From assembly GCA_043392685.1 (NCBI GenBank), contig JBHZGM010000007.1: a stretch of DNA of 64,000 bases; one strand, 5' to 3'. The stretch is from Metapseudomonas sp043392685 (GTDB lineage: Bacteria > Pseudomonadota > Gammaproteobacteria > Pseudomonadales > Pseudomonadaceae). Shown piece after piece: positions 26,646 to 35,435 of the stretch (its first letter is position 1; each line of letters starts with the position of its first letter). The notes beneath the pieces are model-generated. The model was not told the origin of the DNA and searched no databases. It saw only the letters and a list, made by a program, of their open reading frames with translations. Made by a program: the position numbers and the translations under genes.

Positions 26646-27377
26646 ATGCCGCGTGTTCTTATCCTGGCGTTCGGCCTGTTGTTCTCCGCCTTTGCCTGGA
26701 CGCAGACCATCATCGCGGCAGCCGACGCCTATCCCCCCTTTGCCGATCCGGCGCACCCTTCGCAGGGGATCAGCTTGCAGATTGTTCGGGCCGCGTATGC
26801 CACCCAGGGCTACACGGTCGACATGCGCTTCGTTCCCTGGGCGCGAGCGGTCAGCGGCGTGAAAAACGGCGAGTACGACATCCTGCCCAATGCCTGGTGG
26901 ACGCAAGAGCGGGCGGCGTTCCTACTGTTCAGCGAGCCCTACATGAGGAGCGAGATCAAGTTCATCAAGCGCAAGGGTGATCCGTTCGAATACCACGGCC
27001 TGGAAAGCCTGACCGGAAAAACGGTGGGGATTGTCAAAGGCTATGGCTACGGCGACGACTTCCTCAATGCCGCCCATTTCTCTCGGCCCGAGGTTTCCAA
27101 AGTCCTGCAAAACATCAAGAAACTGGTTCGCGGGCGAATCGATTTGACGCTTGAGGACGAGGTAGTCGCACGCTGGATCATCAAGAACAATGCGCCTGGC
27201 CTGATGCAACAGATCGAGTTCACCCGTAACAGCTTGTCCAGCCAACAAATGCACGTAGCCAGCAGTTTGAGCAGCCCGCGCCACAAACTCCTCATCGACC
27301 AGTTCAACAAGGGGCTGGCCGCGATCAAGGCGAATGGCACCTACGACAAGATTCTTCGGGAGAACGACCTGAAGTAA
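26646..27377 (+). CDS. Periplasmic solute-binding protein of family 3
   Basis: 243 residues. ATG at 26646 follows GAGAAGAAAGC; a Sec signal (MPRVLILAFGLLFSAFAWTQ) precedes the SBP_bac_3-type domain (ADAYPPFADPAHPSQGISLQIVRAAYATQGYTVDMRFVPWARAVSGVKNGEYDILP, LTGKTVGIVKGYGYGDDF). No ABC permease or ATPase is adjacent, as is common for the Pseudomonas orphan group. Its stop at 27375 is the last native base pattern before the accessory segment. Confidence 0.8.
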   Translation: MPRVLILAFGLLFSAFAWTQTIIAAADAYPPFADPAHPSQGISLQIVRAAYATQGYTVDMRFVPWARAVSGVKNGEYDILPNAWWTQERAAFLLFSEPYMRSEIKFIKRKGDPFEYHGLESLTGKTVGIVKGYGYGDDFLNAAHFSRPEVSKVLQNIKKLVRGRIDLTLEDEVVARWIIKNNAPGLMQQIEFTRNSLSSQQMHVASSLSSPRHKLLIDQFNKGLAAIKANGTYDKILRENDLK

Positions 27378-27395
27378 CGCGGCCCGGGTGACGCC

Positions 27396-27905
27396 GTGAA
27401 ATGGCATTCGAACTGGCGGAAGGATGACCTTTTGAACAGTGATGAGCAAGCCTCTACATGGCTGGCTCAAGCTGGATTTGGTCCTGCATCTTTACCGTCA
27501 GCGAAAGGCGGAGTGCTCCTATCGAACCTCCGCACCCTGCGGGATGCGGTTGAAGTCCTTGTTCATGCACGGCGCGAAGAACGCGACGCCGACCCTTCGG
27601 TGCTCAACAGTTTCTTGCGTGATGCCGTACCGCAGTTGACATGGGTTGCTCATCAACCAGAGCTGGACCGTTTTCATCACAAAGATGAATCCAGCCGCCA
27701 GCTCGCCAGGTTGGCGTACTCAGCAGCAGAGCTGCTGGCAGAAGGTGATTTCAGTCTTGTCAGGAAATGCGAGAGCCCGGACTGTTCACTCATGTTCTAT
27801 GACCGAACCAAATCTCATAAGCGACGCTGGTGCAGCATGGCCTTGTGCGGGAACCGTCATAAGGTGGCTGAGTTCCGAAAACGCCGCCAAGGCCAAGCGG
27901 GATGA
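27396..27905 (+). pseudogene. CGNR zinc-finger regulator, N-terminally truncated
   Basis: The C-terminus carries the CGNR zinc finger: CESPDCSLMFYDRTKSHKRRWCSMALCGNRHKVAEFRKR, with the four cysteines and the CGNR signature. The upstream ABATE-like domain is present from KWHSNWRKDDLLNSDEQASTWLAQAG on but the usual first 20-25 residues (family pattern CLDFVNT) are missing. The frame is open back to the stop codon of the preceding gene with only a GTG available. I therefore read it as a 5'-truncated gene at the edge of the inserted segment; a shortened expressed protein is possible. Confidence 0.7.
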
Positions 27906-27906
27906 A

Positions 27907-28791
27907 TCAGGTCAGCAGCAGGTCTCGCAACGATTTGAAGGCCGGGGTGTTGTAGCCAGCACGGCAAACCAACTGGGTATCAGTCTGCATAATCGGATGC
28001 AGCGTCAGGTTCGTCGTGCCGCCAATCAGTTCTAGTACGGAACGCGGCACGATGCCAAAGCACGACCCGGCCGTCACACACGCCAGTATTCCGTGATACG
28101 ACCCAAGTTCCTGCACCTTCAAAGCTCGAAAAGGATGTCCCTTCCCGCTGTTGAACCACTGCTCGGCGATTTGGCGGTATGAACAGCTGGAGGCGAAACC
28201 GCCTAGTGTCGTCAACGACACATCATCGGGCCCATTCACTACCGGATGACCTTCAGGCAACACCAATACGAGTTCTTCGGTGAAGACTGGGAGGCTCTCA
28301 ATTTCAGGCGGGAACGGCTCTGCTTCCCAACGCCCATCCTTGAGGGAAGAGGGTTGTGCGACCAACGCACAATCCACACGCCGCTCCATCACAGCATCAA
28401 GCATTCGCCCCGTCGGTCCGGTTGTAACGGTCAACTCCACCTCTGGATGCTCGCGGTGAAAGCGAGCCAGTTTCTGTGGCAGGCGACTGGCAGCAGTACT
28501 TTCCATTGTCCCTAGGCGCAAGGGGCCTGATGGGCTATCTGGGTGCATGGACTGCTTCGCTTGTTCTGTGAGTGCAAGGATCTGCTCAGCGTATAGAAGG
28601 AACTCTTGGCCACGCTCGGACAGTTTCATGCGTTTTCCATCACGCAGGAAAAGCTCAACACCCAGTTCGTCCTCAAGCTGCCGGATCCTGGTCGTGACGT
28701 TCGACTGCACGCGATTCAGGGCCGCGGCCGCTCGCGTCACGCTTTGCGCTTCCGCTACCGCACGAAAAATTTCCAATACCGCCAGATCCAT
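27907..28791 (-). CDS. LysR-family transcriptional regulator
   Basis: 294 residues from MDLAVLEIFRAVAEAQSVTRAAAALNRVQSNVTTRIRQLE, an intact LysR helix-turn-helix, followed by a substrate-binding domain (GPLRLGTMESTAASRLPQKLARFHREHPEVELTVTTGPT). It is divergent from the nitronate monooxygenase gene, which it likely controls. The regulator at 44417 has a very similar layout (GLLRLGSMETTAAIRLPQVL). Confidence 0.88.
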   Translation of the reverse strand: MDLAVLEIFRAVAEAQSVTRAAAALNRVQSNVTTRIRQLEDELGVELFLRDGKRMKLSERGQEFLLYAEQILALTEQAKQSMHPDSPSGPLRLGTMESTAASRLPQKLARFHREHPEVELTVTTGPTGRMLDAVMERRVDCALVAQPSSLKDGRWEAEPFPPEIESLPVFTEELVLVLPEGHPVVNGPDDVSLTTLGGFASSCSYRQIAEQWFNSGKGHPFRALKVQELGSYHGILACVTAGSCFGIVPRSVLELIGGTTNLTLHPIMQTDTQLVCRAGYNTPAFKSLRDLLLT

Positions 28792-28835
28792 CAAGCACCT
28801 CAAATCTCTTGCAGAGAACGTGTTGTCAGAAATAT

Positions 28836-28848
28836 TCTCTATGAGAGA
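28836..28848. promoter_or_regulatory. Palindrome in the LysR/nitronate monooxygenase divergent promoter
   Basis: TCTCT-ATG-AGAGA within a wider AT-rich dyad (ATATTCTCT ... AGAGATAT), 45 bp upstream of the LysR start. It fits a LysR-type operator. Confidence 0.5.
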
Positions 28849-28899
28849 TATTAAGTCAAGCTCATGCTAGGGCCTGACGAGACAACAGAGGTAAACGCA

Positions 28900-29955
28900 A
28901 TGCCAAACCCGCTGCAGTCGCTTCTTGAGATCGAAATCCCCGTCATCCAGGCCCCCATGGTCGGGGTCTCAACGCCCAAACTGGCCGCAGCGGTTTCCAA
29001 CGCAGGCGGACTGGGGTCAATCGGCGTTGGAGCCAGTTCGGTAGAGCAAGCCAGGGAAATGATCCGCGAGACCTTTAGGCTGACGGACAAACCGTTCAAC
29101 GTGAACGTTTTTTGTCATCGCCCCGCTGAGCGCGATGAGGATTTGGAGCAAGGCTGGCTTCGCGGTCTTGCACCTCTTTTTGCTGAATACGACGCTGATC
29201 CGCCAAGCTCGCTGAGAGAGATCTACACCTCCTTCGTAGAAGATGTACCGATGCTGCAGATGCTCCTGGAAGAGCGGCCTGATGTAGTCAGCTTCCATTT
29301 CGGTCTTCCTCCCCAGTCGATGATCAATGCACTCAATGCAGCCGGAATCGTGACGATGTGCTCAGTCACAAACCTCGATGAGGCGCAGTTGGCTGAGCGC
29401 GCTGGCGTGCATGTGCTCATAGCCCAAGGTATCGAGGCCGGGGGCCACAGAGGAGTCTTCGAGCCGGCGAACGATGATGCGATCGGTGTCATGGCTTTGG
29501 TTCGGTTGCTGACATCGCGATGCAAATTACCAGTGGTAGCGGCCGGCGGGATTATGGATGGGGCAGGGATCAAAGCTGCAATGACGCTCGGCGCCTGCGG
29601 TGCGCAGCTTGGCACAGCCTTTATCCTCTGCCCTGAGACATCCGCAAACGCTGCCTACCGGGAAGCAATGAAAAGCCATCGCGCCTATCACACCCAGGTT
29701 ACCAGTGTGATTTCTGGGCGACCTGCCCGGGGCATAGTCAATCGTAACTTCACGGATCTACCTTCGGAGCACGCCTCTATACCGGCATATCCCGTCACCT
29801 ACGATGCCAATAAAGCTCTGAATGCCGCAGCAAACGCACAAGGTAATTTTGATTTCGCGGTGCAATGGGCGGGGCAGGGGGCTCCGCTTGCTAGGGAAAT
29901 GCCAGCAGCAGCTTTGATCAAGTTGCTAGCGGCTGAAATCAACTGTGAGCATTGA
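28900..29955 (+). CDS. Nitronate monooxygenase (first copy)
   Basis: 351 residues, FMN-dependent TIM barrel. Start at MPNPLQSLLEIEIPVIQAPMVGVSTPKLAAAVSNAGGLGSIG; AIQAPM-like start, QGIEAGGHRG with the catalytic His, and PVVAAGGIMDGAGIKAAMTLGACGAQLGTAF phosphate-binding motif are clear. The enzyme oxidises alkyl nitronates (for example propionate-3-nitronate) to the carbonyl compound and nitrite. The GST gene follows 13 bp later. Confidence 0.87.
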   Translation: MPNPLQSLLEIEIPVIQAPMVGVSTPKLAAAVSNAGGLGSIGVGASSVEQAREMIRETFRLTDKPFNVNVFCHRPAERDEDLEQGWLRGLAPLFAEYDADPPSSLREIYTSFVEDVPMLQMLLEERPDVVSFHFGLPPQSMINALNAAGIVTMCSVTNLDEAQLAERAGVHVLIAQGIEAGGHRGVFEPANDDAIGVMALVRLLTSRCKLPVVAAGGIMDGAGIKAAMTLGACGAQLGTAFILCPETSANAAYREAMKSHRAYHTQVTSVISGRPARGIVNRNFTDLPSEHASIPAYPVTYDANKALNAAANAQGNFDFAVQWAGQGAPLAREMPAAALIKLLAAEINCEH

Positions 29956-29968
29956 ACGAGGAGCGGGT

Positions 29969-30601
29969 ATGTCATCCAAGGTTCAGTTGTACGTAGACCA
30001 TTTGTTCGCTAGTCCCTACTCCATGTCGGTATTTGTCGCCTTGGTGGAGAAAGGTCTGGATTTTGACATCATTAACATCGACATCGACGCTGGTGAGCAG
30101 CACAGCGCTGAATACGCCAAGCTATCGATCACGCGCCGTGTGCCCATGATCATTGATGACGGTTTTGCGTTGACTGAATCCTCAGCCATTACCGAGTATC
30201 TGGATTACGTTTACCCCGACGGGCCTTTATATCCTCGTGCGCCCCGTGCTAAAGCACGTGCTCGGCAACTTCAGGCATGGATACGCAGTGATTTCATGCC
30301 CATTCGTGAAGAGCGCTCCACTGCTGTGATCTTCTACCGACCAACCAACAATCCGCTATCCGAAAACGCCCAACAGGCCGCGCATCGGCTATTCGAAGCG
30401 ATCGATCCGCTGATAGAAAATCCAGAGGCCAATCTCTTTGGGGAGTGGAGCATCGTCGATGTTGACCTGGCTCTTCTTCTGAATCGGATGGTCATGAACG
30501 GTGACGATGTACCACCGAAGCTGGCCGCCTATGCGAAAAATCAGTGGAAACGGCCATCGGTAGTCCGATGGACTGCTCAAGCTCGGCCTGATATTGACTG
30601 A
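29969..30601 (+). CDS. Glutathione S-transferase family protein (YfcF-like)
   Basis: 210 residues with ATG after GAGGAGCGGGT. The N-terminal thioredoxin-like domain reads VQLYVDHLFASPYSMSVFVALVEKGLDFDIINIDIDAGEQHSAEYAKLSITRRVPMIIDDGFALTESSAITEYLDYVYP, with the cis-Pro and ESSAI glutathione-binding motif. Likely cotranscribed with the nitronate monooxygenase and involved in detoxifying electrophiles. Confidence 0.82.
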   Translation: MSSKVQLYVDHLFASPYSMSVFVALVEKGLDFDIINIDIDAGEQHSAEYAKLSITRRVPMIIDDGFALTESSAITEYLDYVYPDGPLYPRAPRAKARARQLQAWIRSDFMPIREERSTAVIFYRPTNNPLSENAQQAAHRLFEAIDPLIENPEANLFGEWSIVDVDLALLLNRMVMNGDDVPPKLAAYAKNQWKRPSVVRWTAQARPDID

Positions 30602-30648
30602 GCCCGCCTGGGCCTAGCCTTCATGAGTGCCCGCGTAGGCATTCATGA

Positions 30649-30876
30649 GGCAACATTCGGAGACGCCCCATGCACCGCCCAGGTCTACTCTCTGCCGGGC
30701 ACGCGATCGGCGGTGCATCCGGCGCATTTTTCGGAGGGTGGATATTCGATCACACGGGTGAGTACGTTACCTTGTGGTACGTCTCCATCATGCTTGCCGG
30801 CCTGGCAGCAGCTTTGATCATCCTATTGAAAGAAGAGAGGGAGCCTGCCGGTACTATTCAGGCTCAGGACGCTTAG
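30649..30876 (+). pseudogene. C-terminal remnant of an MFS transporter
   Basis: From about 30690 the frame encodes GLLSAGHAIGGASGAFFGGWIFDHTGEYVTLWYVSIMLAGLAAALIILL, which is the last two helices of a major facilitator protein. Nothing upstream encodes the rest; the frame closes at 30646. It is a decayed downstream gene of the nitronate monooxygenase/GST operon. Confidence 0.65.
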
Positions 30877-30973
30877 TCTTTAGGCACTGAGCGAGCCCCC
30901 GGCTAATCGCTTCCCTTCATAGCATTCACTTCCAATTCAAACATGTCAGTACAGGAAAGCCTCTTAGCCTCAG

Positions 30974-31471
30974 CTACTTCCGCTTGAAGGCATCACGACG
31001 AGACTCGCGTTCGTGAAGGAAACGATCGCTGATCAGCGCTTCCAAGTCCTTGCGTTCCACAGCGTCGCCGCAGTGAGGACAAACGCTGGCCACACCCACA
31101 TCATGGCCGCAGGCGCGGTGCACGAAATGCACGGCCAACCCCTCATCCGGGTTCTTGCACCACTTCTCGCCCCAGGCGCGCAGCGCGTAGATCACAGGAT
31201 AGAAGTCCCAGCCCTTGTTGGTCAGATGGTATTCGTAGCGCAGCGGCTTCTCGCTGTAGGGCCGGCGTTCGACCAGGCCATTCGCCTCCAGCGCTTTGAG
31301 CCGCGAAGTCAGCATCTGGGGCGTAGCGGTGGTCTGGATCTGCATTTCCTCGAAGCGTGTCGCGCCCATGTACAGCTCACGCAGGACCAAAATGGTCCAT
31401 TTGTCGCCCACCAAATCCATCGAGCGTGCCACCGGGCACACCGTATCGCTTGTCACGTCCAGCATCGACAT
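30974..31471 (-). CDS. HxlR-family transcriptional regulator with C-terminal Cys cluster
   Basis: 165 residues. The HxlR winged helix is clear (CPVARSMDLVGDKWTILVLRELYMGATRFEEMQ, TPQMLTSRLKALEANGLVERRPYSEKPLRYEYHLTNKG). The C-terminal extension has CGHDVGVASVCPHCG, a possible zinc ribbon found in a subset of the family. It is divergent from the isochorismatase/MFS pair, with two 17-bp operator-like repeats in between. Confidence 0.87.
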   Translation of the reverse strand: MSMLDVTSDTVCPVARSMDLVGDKWTILVLRELYMGATRFEEMQIQTTATPQMLTSRLKALEANGLVERRPYSEKPLRYEYHLTNKGWDFYPVIYALRAWGEKWCKNPDEGLAVHFVHRACGHDVGVASVCPHCGDAVERKDLEALISDRFLHERESRRDAFKRK

Positions 31472-31492
31472 CACGCTGCTTTCTCCGCAGAA

Positions 31493-31509
31493 ACTATTGT
31501 TTTCATAGT
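31493..31509. promoter_or_regulatory. HxlR operator candidate 1
   Basis: ACTATTGTTTTCATAGT, dyad ACTAT-n7-ATAGT, 22 bp upstream of the HxlR start; it is repeated almost exactly at 31569. Confidence 0.65.
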
Positions 31510-31563
31510 AACCCAGCGTGATTAACCATGTCGCATGGATTAACGCTCAAAGCCTCATCCCTG

Positions 31564-31591
31564 TTGACACTATGTTTTTCATAGTTAGTAT
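31564..31591 (+). promoter_or_regulatory. Promoter of the isochorismatase/MFS operon with HxlR operator 2
   Basis: TTGACA (31564-31569), 16-bp spacer, TAGTAT (31586-31591). The spacer is filled by ACTATGTTTTTCATAGT (31569-31585), which matches operator 1 at 15 of 17 bases. A bound regulator would block the promoter. Confidence 0.65.
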
Positions 31592-31678
31592 GAAGCCTAT
31601 GCGGCTTGCGCTGTCGCAGCGCGGCATCTGTCGGTATAGCAAACGTCCCAGAACGCCTCTCTCACCTGGAGCACCATC

Positions 31679-32305
31679 ATGACCCATCCTGTGTATGCCT
31701 CGGAGCGGACCGCTCTGCTGCTGGTCGACCCCTACAATGACTTCCTGTCCGATGGCGGCAAGCTTTATCCCATGCTCAGAAGCGTCGCGGACGAGGTTCA
31801 ACTGCTCGACAACCTGCGCAGGACCGTTGCCGCCGTGCGGGCACAAGCAATTCAGGTGTACTACGTGCCTCATCGGCGCTGGCAGCCCGGCGACTACACC
31901 CGCTGGGATCACCCCAATCCCACCCAACGCCTGATCCAGGAACGTCACACCTTTGCCAAGGGCTCCTGGGGCGGCGAATGGCATCCCGACTTCGTGCCAC
32001 AGGAGGGCGACATCATCATCCAGGAACACTGGGGACAAAGCGGGTTCGCCAATACCGACCTCGATTTCCAGCTGAAGCAACGAGGCATCACACACTTGAT
32101 CGTCGTCGGCCTGCTGGCGAACACCTGCATCGAATCGACCGCACGCTTCGCCATGGAGTTGGGTTATCACGTCACGCTGGTACGCGATGCGACAGCCGCC
32201 TTCAGCAAGGAAATGATGCACGCGGCGCACGAACTGAACGGGCCGACGTTTGCGCACAGCATCGTCGACACCGACGGGCTCGTACAGACTTTGCAGCAGC
32301 AGTGA
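31679..32305 (+). CDS. Isochorismatase-family cysteine hydrolase
   Basis: 208 residues. Asp in LLLVDPYNDFLSDGG, Lys in FAKGSWGGEWHPD and the nucleophile Cys in VVGLLANTCIESTARFAMELGYHVTLV give the family triad, with the preceding cis-peptide region. Family members hydrolyse isochorismate, nicotinamide, carbamoylsarcosine and others; the substrate here is unknown. It is the first gene of an operon with an MFS transporter 11 bp downstream. Confidence 0.85.
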   Translation: MTHPVYASERTALLLVDPYNDFLSDGGKLYPMLRSVADEVQLLDNLRRTVAAVRAQAIQVYYVPHRRWQPGDYTRWDHPNPTQRLIQERHTFAKGSWGGEWHPDFVPQEGDIIIQEHWGQSGFANTDLDFQLKQRGITHLIVVGLLANTCIESTARFAMELGYHVTLVRDATAAFSKEMMHAAHELNGPTFAHSIVDTDGLVQTLQQQ

Positions 32306-32316
32306 AGAGGCTACGC

Positions 32317-33525
32317 ATGTCTGCCTCTAGCGCATCGCCAATGGGGGTTTCCAGCCGCCTTGCCACACTCATGGCCATGTGCTGCGCGCTGGCGGTCTCG
32401 ACCATCTACTACCACCAGCCGCTTCTGCCGCAGATGGCAGCGTCGTTTGGCATGGCGCCGACACAGGCCGGTCTGGTCGCCACGCTGACGCAGCTTGGCT
32501 ATGCGCTAGGCCTGCTGTTCATCGTGCCACTCGCCGATTGCCGACAACCACGCCAACTCGCGCTGCTGGCCATCGCAGGAAATGCCGTTGCCTTACTTCT
32601 TTGCGCGGTATCACCGACTTTCATGATGCTGTGCGTAAGCAGCCTTCTGGTCGGGGTGACGGCGATCACTGCGCAGCTCATCATTCCCTGTCTGTCGGGG
32701 TTGGCTACTCCGGCTGAGCGAGGTCGAATCGTAGGGAGCCTGCTCAGCGGCCTCTCGGCAGGCCTGTTACTGGCCCGCATGCTCGGGGGCTTCGCCGGTG
32801 CACATGCGGGGTGGAGAGTCGTCTTCGTGCTGGCCTCGCTCAGCGATGTCCTACTGCTGTTCATCGTTGCCAAGCGCCTGCCCGCCACCGCGAGTCTGCA
32901 GACGATAAGCTACGGGCGGCTCCTGGGTTCGTTAGGCAGCCTGGTCAAACAGGAAAGCGTGCTGCGTTACTGCGCGGCGAGTGGCCTGCTGATGTTCGCT
33001 GCATTTAGTGCGCTGTGGGCCTCGCTTGCCGCGCTATTGGCACAACCTCCATACGGACTCGACTCCGCTACCATTGGTCTGTTTGGCCTGGTCGCGTTGT
33101 TGGGCATCGTCGCGTCACCTTATATCGGCACGCTGACCGATCGCCTGGGCAGACACATCATGGTTCTAGCCGGCGCGATGACCCTCGCCCTGGGCTTCGC
33201 CTGCATTGCAGCGGGCGGGCAACATCTTGGCTGGCTGATCCTCGGCATGGTGCTGCTGGACCTGGGCAATCGTGCCGGGCTGGTTGCCAACCAGGCACGC
33301 GTATTCACCCTGAGGACCGAGGCCAGAAGTCGGCTAAACACCGTATTCATGGGGTCGTATTTTCTGGGGGGAGCGATCGGCGCCGCATTGGGGAATTATG
33401 GCGTGCACGAGGCCGGCTGGATCGGCCTTGCCGCGGTTGGCATTCTGCTGTCTTTAGCGGCCACAGTTATCAATGCGCTTGCACCCCGTGAATCGAGCTC
33501 GACGATGGGCGAGGTTCGCCCCTGA
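32317..33525 (+). CDS. MFS transporter (YgaY/NepI-like)
   Basis: 402 residues, about 12 helices. Start at MSASSASPMGVSSRLATLMAMCCALAVSTIYYHQPLLPQMAASFGMAPTQAGLVATLTQLGYALGLLFIVPLAD, a common opening for this MFS group, with DRLGR between later helices. Coupled to the isochorismatase-like gene and likely exports or imports its substrate or product. Confidence 0.82.
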   Translation: MSASSASPMGVSSRLATLMAMCCALAVSTIYYHQPLLPQMAASFGMAPTQAGLVATLTQLGYALGLLFIVPLADCRQPRQLALLAIAGNAVALLLCAVSPTFMMLCVSSLLVGVTAITAQLIIPCLSGLATPAERGRIVGSLLSGLSAGLLLARMLGGFAGAHAGWRVVFVLASLSDVLLLFIVAKRLPATASLQTISYGRLLGSLGSLVKQESVLRYCAASGLLMFAAFSALWASLAALLAQPPYGLDSATIGLFGLVALLGIVASPYIGTLTDRLGRHIMVLAGAMTLALGFACIAAGGQHLGWLILGMVLLDLGNRAGLVANQARVFTLRTEARSRLNTVFMGSYFLGGAIGAALGNYGVHEAGWIGLAAVGILLSLAATVINALAPRESSSTMGEVRP

Positions 33526-33746
33526 GCGATTAAAAGACGACTCGACAGCGCATCTTTTGCTGGTTTGCTTGGCTTCCAGCCATGCCGTAAGCTGGCATTC
33601 AACTCCCAGGCGGGCGCAACACTCACCCAAGAATCGAGACATCCAATCCGCTTGGCTCCCCATCAAGCTCTCATAACTGGGTGGGGATCCTGCGTCGTGT
33701 TTCGTTCGCCCCTACTCGAACACGGAACGGGGGACCAACTTTCGTG
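33526..33746. other. Gap between converging genes
   Basis: 221 bases between the MFS gene and the leftward LysR gene. No gene, strong hairpin or repeat was found. Confidence 0.4.
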
Positions 33747-34670
33747 CTAGAGCGAAGCCCACTTTTCGCGATACTGAACCAGGAAATCCACAAAAGCGCG
33801 CACCCTCTGCGGGATGTGACGACTTTGAGGGTACAACAACGTGTACGGCCTCGATCGCCCGCTAAACGGTTTCAAGACTTCGACGAGTCGCCCATCAGCG
33901 AGCTCTTGTTCCACGATGAATTTGTAGGTTTGGAATAATCCGGCACCGTTCCTGGCAAGTGTCACTCCGCCCAGCACGTCGTCGGAACAGGAATAGCTTC
34001 CAGCAGTGAATACCTCACGCTCTCGACCGTCCTCTTGGAACAACCAAGAGATACGCCGCCCGCTACTCGGAAGCTCAAATTGAATGCATTCATGCTGGTC
34101 TAGGTCCTGCAATGTCTGCGGTGCCCCGACCTTCTGCAGGTAGGCCGGAGGCGCTACGACAACCAATTTTGCATCCTCCAGTAACCTCGCAATCATCGTG
34201 GAATCAGGCTGCGCTCGTACTCGAATCGCCAGGTCGTACCCTTCTGCAACGAAGTCGATATTTCGATTACCGAGGTGGATATCAACGGTTACCTCAGGAT
34301 ATAGCTCCCGAAATTTTGGCAGCAACGGCAGGATTCGGTGGTGCCCATAGGTCGTAGGCAGGCTGATACGAAGGCGGCCTGAAGGTGTTGCTTGAGCGCC
34401 CATAACTGCCTGCTGGGCCTCCACCAGTTGCGTGAGCGCCTGGCTGCACTGCTCGAAAAAATCCTTTCCCACATCGGTCAATCGGATGCTTCGGGTAGTC
34501 CTTGCAAACAGCCGAGAGCCAAGCCTTTTTTCCAGGCGAAGGATCGACCTGCTCACTGCGGCCGGAGTAACGCCAGCGAGCTGCGCTGCGGCAGTAAAGC
34601 TGCCCGCTTCTGCGGACAGGCAAAACAGCTCAATACTTCCCAACTGCAGATCGTCAAAATGCCGCTTCAT
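33747..34670 (-). CDS. LysR-family transcriptional regulator
   Basis: 307 residues from MKRHFDDLQLGSIELFCLSAEAGSFTAAAQLAGVTPAAVSRSILRLEKRLGSRLFARTTRSIRLTDVG, the HTH of the CrgA/AaeR-like LysR subgroup. The effector domain begins PSGRLRISLPTTYGHHRILPLLPKF. It is divergent from the TetR gene; its own targets are not obvious. Confidence 0.87.
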   Translation of the reverse strand: MKRHFDDLQLGSIELFCLSAEAGSFTAAAQLAGVTPAAVSRSILRLEKRLGSRLFARTTRSIRLTDVGKDFFEQCSQALTQLVEAQQAVMGAQATPSGRLRISLPTTYGHHRILPLLPKFRELYPEVTVDIHLGNRNIDFVAEGYDLAIRVRAQPDSTMIARLLEDAKLVVVAPPAYLQKVGAPQTLQDLDQHECIQFELPSSGRRISWLFQEDGREREVFTAGSYSCSDDVLGGVTLARNGAGLFQTYKFIVEQELADGRLVEVLKPFSGRSRPYTLLYPQSRHIPQRVRAFVDFLVQYREKWASL

Positions 34671-34749
34671 AGGATTTATCCGTACAGGGGCTGGTAGAAG
34701 GCTTGGTGTCGGACTGCAGTAGACGGTTGCGCCGACCGGAGAACGCTGC

Positions 34750-34777
34750 TTGACATTTAGACTGCTCGGTCTAATTA
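34750..34777 (+). promoter_or_regulatory. TetR gene promoter with embedded TAGAC palindrome
   Basis: TTGACA (34750-34755), 16-bp spacer, TAATTA (34772-34777). The palindrome TAGACTGCTCGGTCTA (34758-34773) lies between the boxes. A matching site occurs before the acuI-like gene. The half-sites resemble those of NemR/AcuR-type TetR regulators. Confidence 0.7.
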
Positions 34778-34784
34778 TCCTTGG

Positions 34785-35417
34785 ATGGACATTCCAATGA
34801 AAGCCCCCAGGCGCGGGCGCCCTCCAAAAATCTCGCGTAGCGATCCCGATACTCGGCGTGCATTGATCCGCTGTGGCGTGGAGCTGCTGACCGAGCAAGG
34901 ATTCAACACTACTGGTATTGAACAGGTTCTCAAACGGGTCTCCGTACCGAAAGGCTCCTTCTATCACTATTTCGACAGCAAGGATGCCTTCGGGCGTGAG
35001 GTCCTCGCTGAATACGGAAATTTCTTTGAGCGCCGCCTGCGCCGGATCCTGCTCAACCCCCATCGAGAACCGTTGGAGCGCATCGAAGATCTGCTGCAGG
35101 AGTCGCTCATCGGCATGGAAAAGTACAACTGGCGTCGCGGCTGCCTGGTAGGCAATCTCGGCCAGGAAGTGACTTTGCTGCCCGATGATTTTCGCGATCA
35201 GATAGAGAAGATTTTTCGCGTTTGGGAGGCACTACTCAGCCAATGCCTCCAGGAAGCGCAGGCCAACCAATCGATAGCCCAGTCTGTGGAGTGTCAACAA
35301 CTGGCAGCTTTTTTCTGGATTGGCTGGGAGGGCGCAATCACGCGCGCACGTCTCTGCGAAAGTGGTCACCCACTGTCGATCTTCGTCAGGGGATTTCTCA
35401 CCGGCATTGCCCGGTGA
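34785..35417 (+). CDS. TetR/AcrR regulator (AcuR/NemR-like)
   Basis: 210 residues. N-terminal HTH: RRALIRCGVELLTEQGFNTTGIEQVLKRVSVPKGSFYHYFDSKDAFGREVLAEYG. The C-terminal domain contains WRRGCLVGNLGQEV, with the Cys found in AcuR/NemR-type sensors of electrophiles such as acrylate or quinones. It lies 45 bp before an AcuI-like reductase, the classical acuR-acuI arrangement. MDIP start kept; an ATG at residue 5 is also possible. Confidence 0.85.
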   Translation: MDIPMKAPRRGRPPKISRSDPDTRRALIRCGVELLTEQGFNTTGIEQVLKRVSVPKGSFYHYFDSKDAFGREVLAEYGNFFERRLRRILLNPHREPLERIEDLLQESLIGMEKYNWRRGCLVGNLGQEVTLLPDDFRDQIEKIFRVWEALLSQCLQEAQANQSIAQSVECQQLAAFFWIGWEGAITRARLCESGHPLSIFVRGFLTGIAR

Positions 35418-35435
35418 GTTTTTATCGTCGATTAC

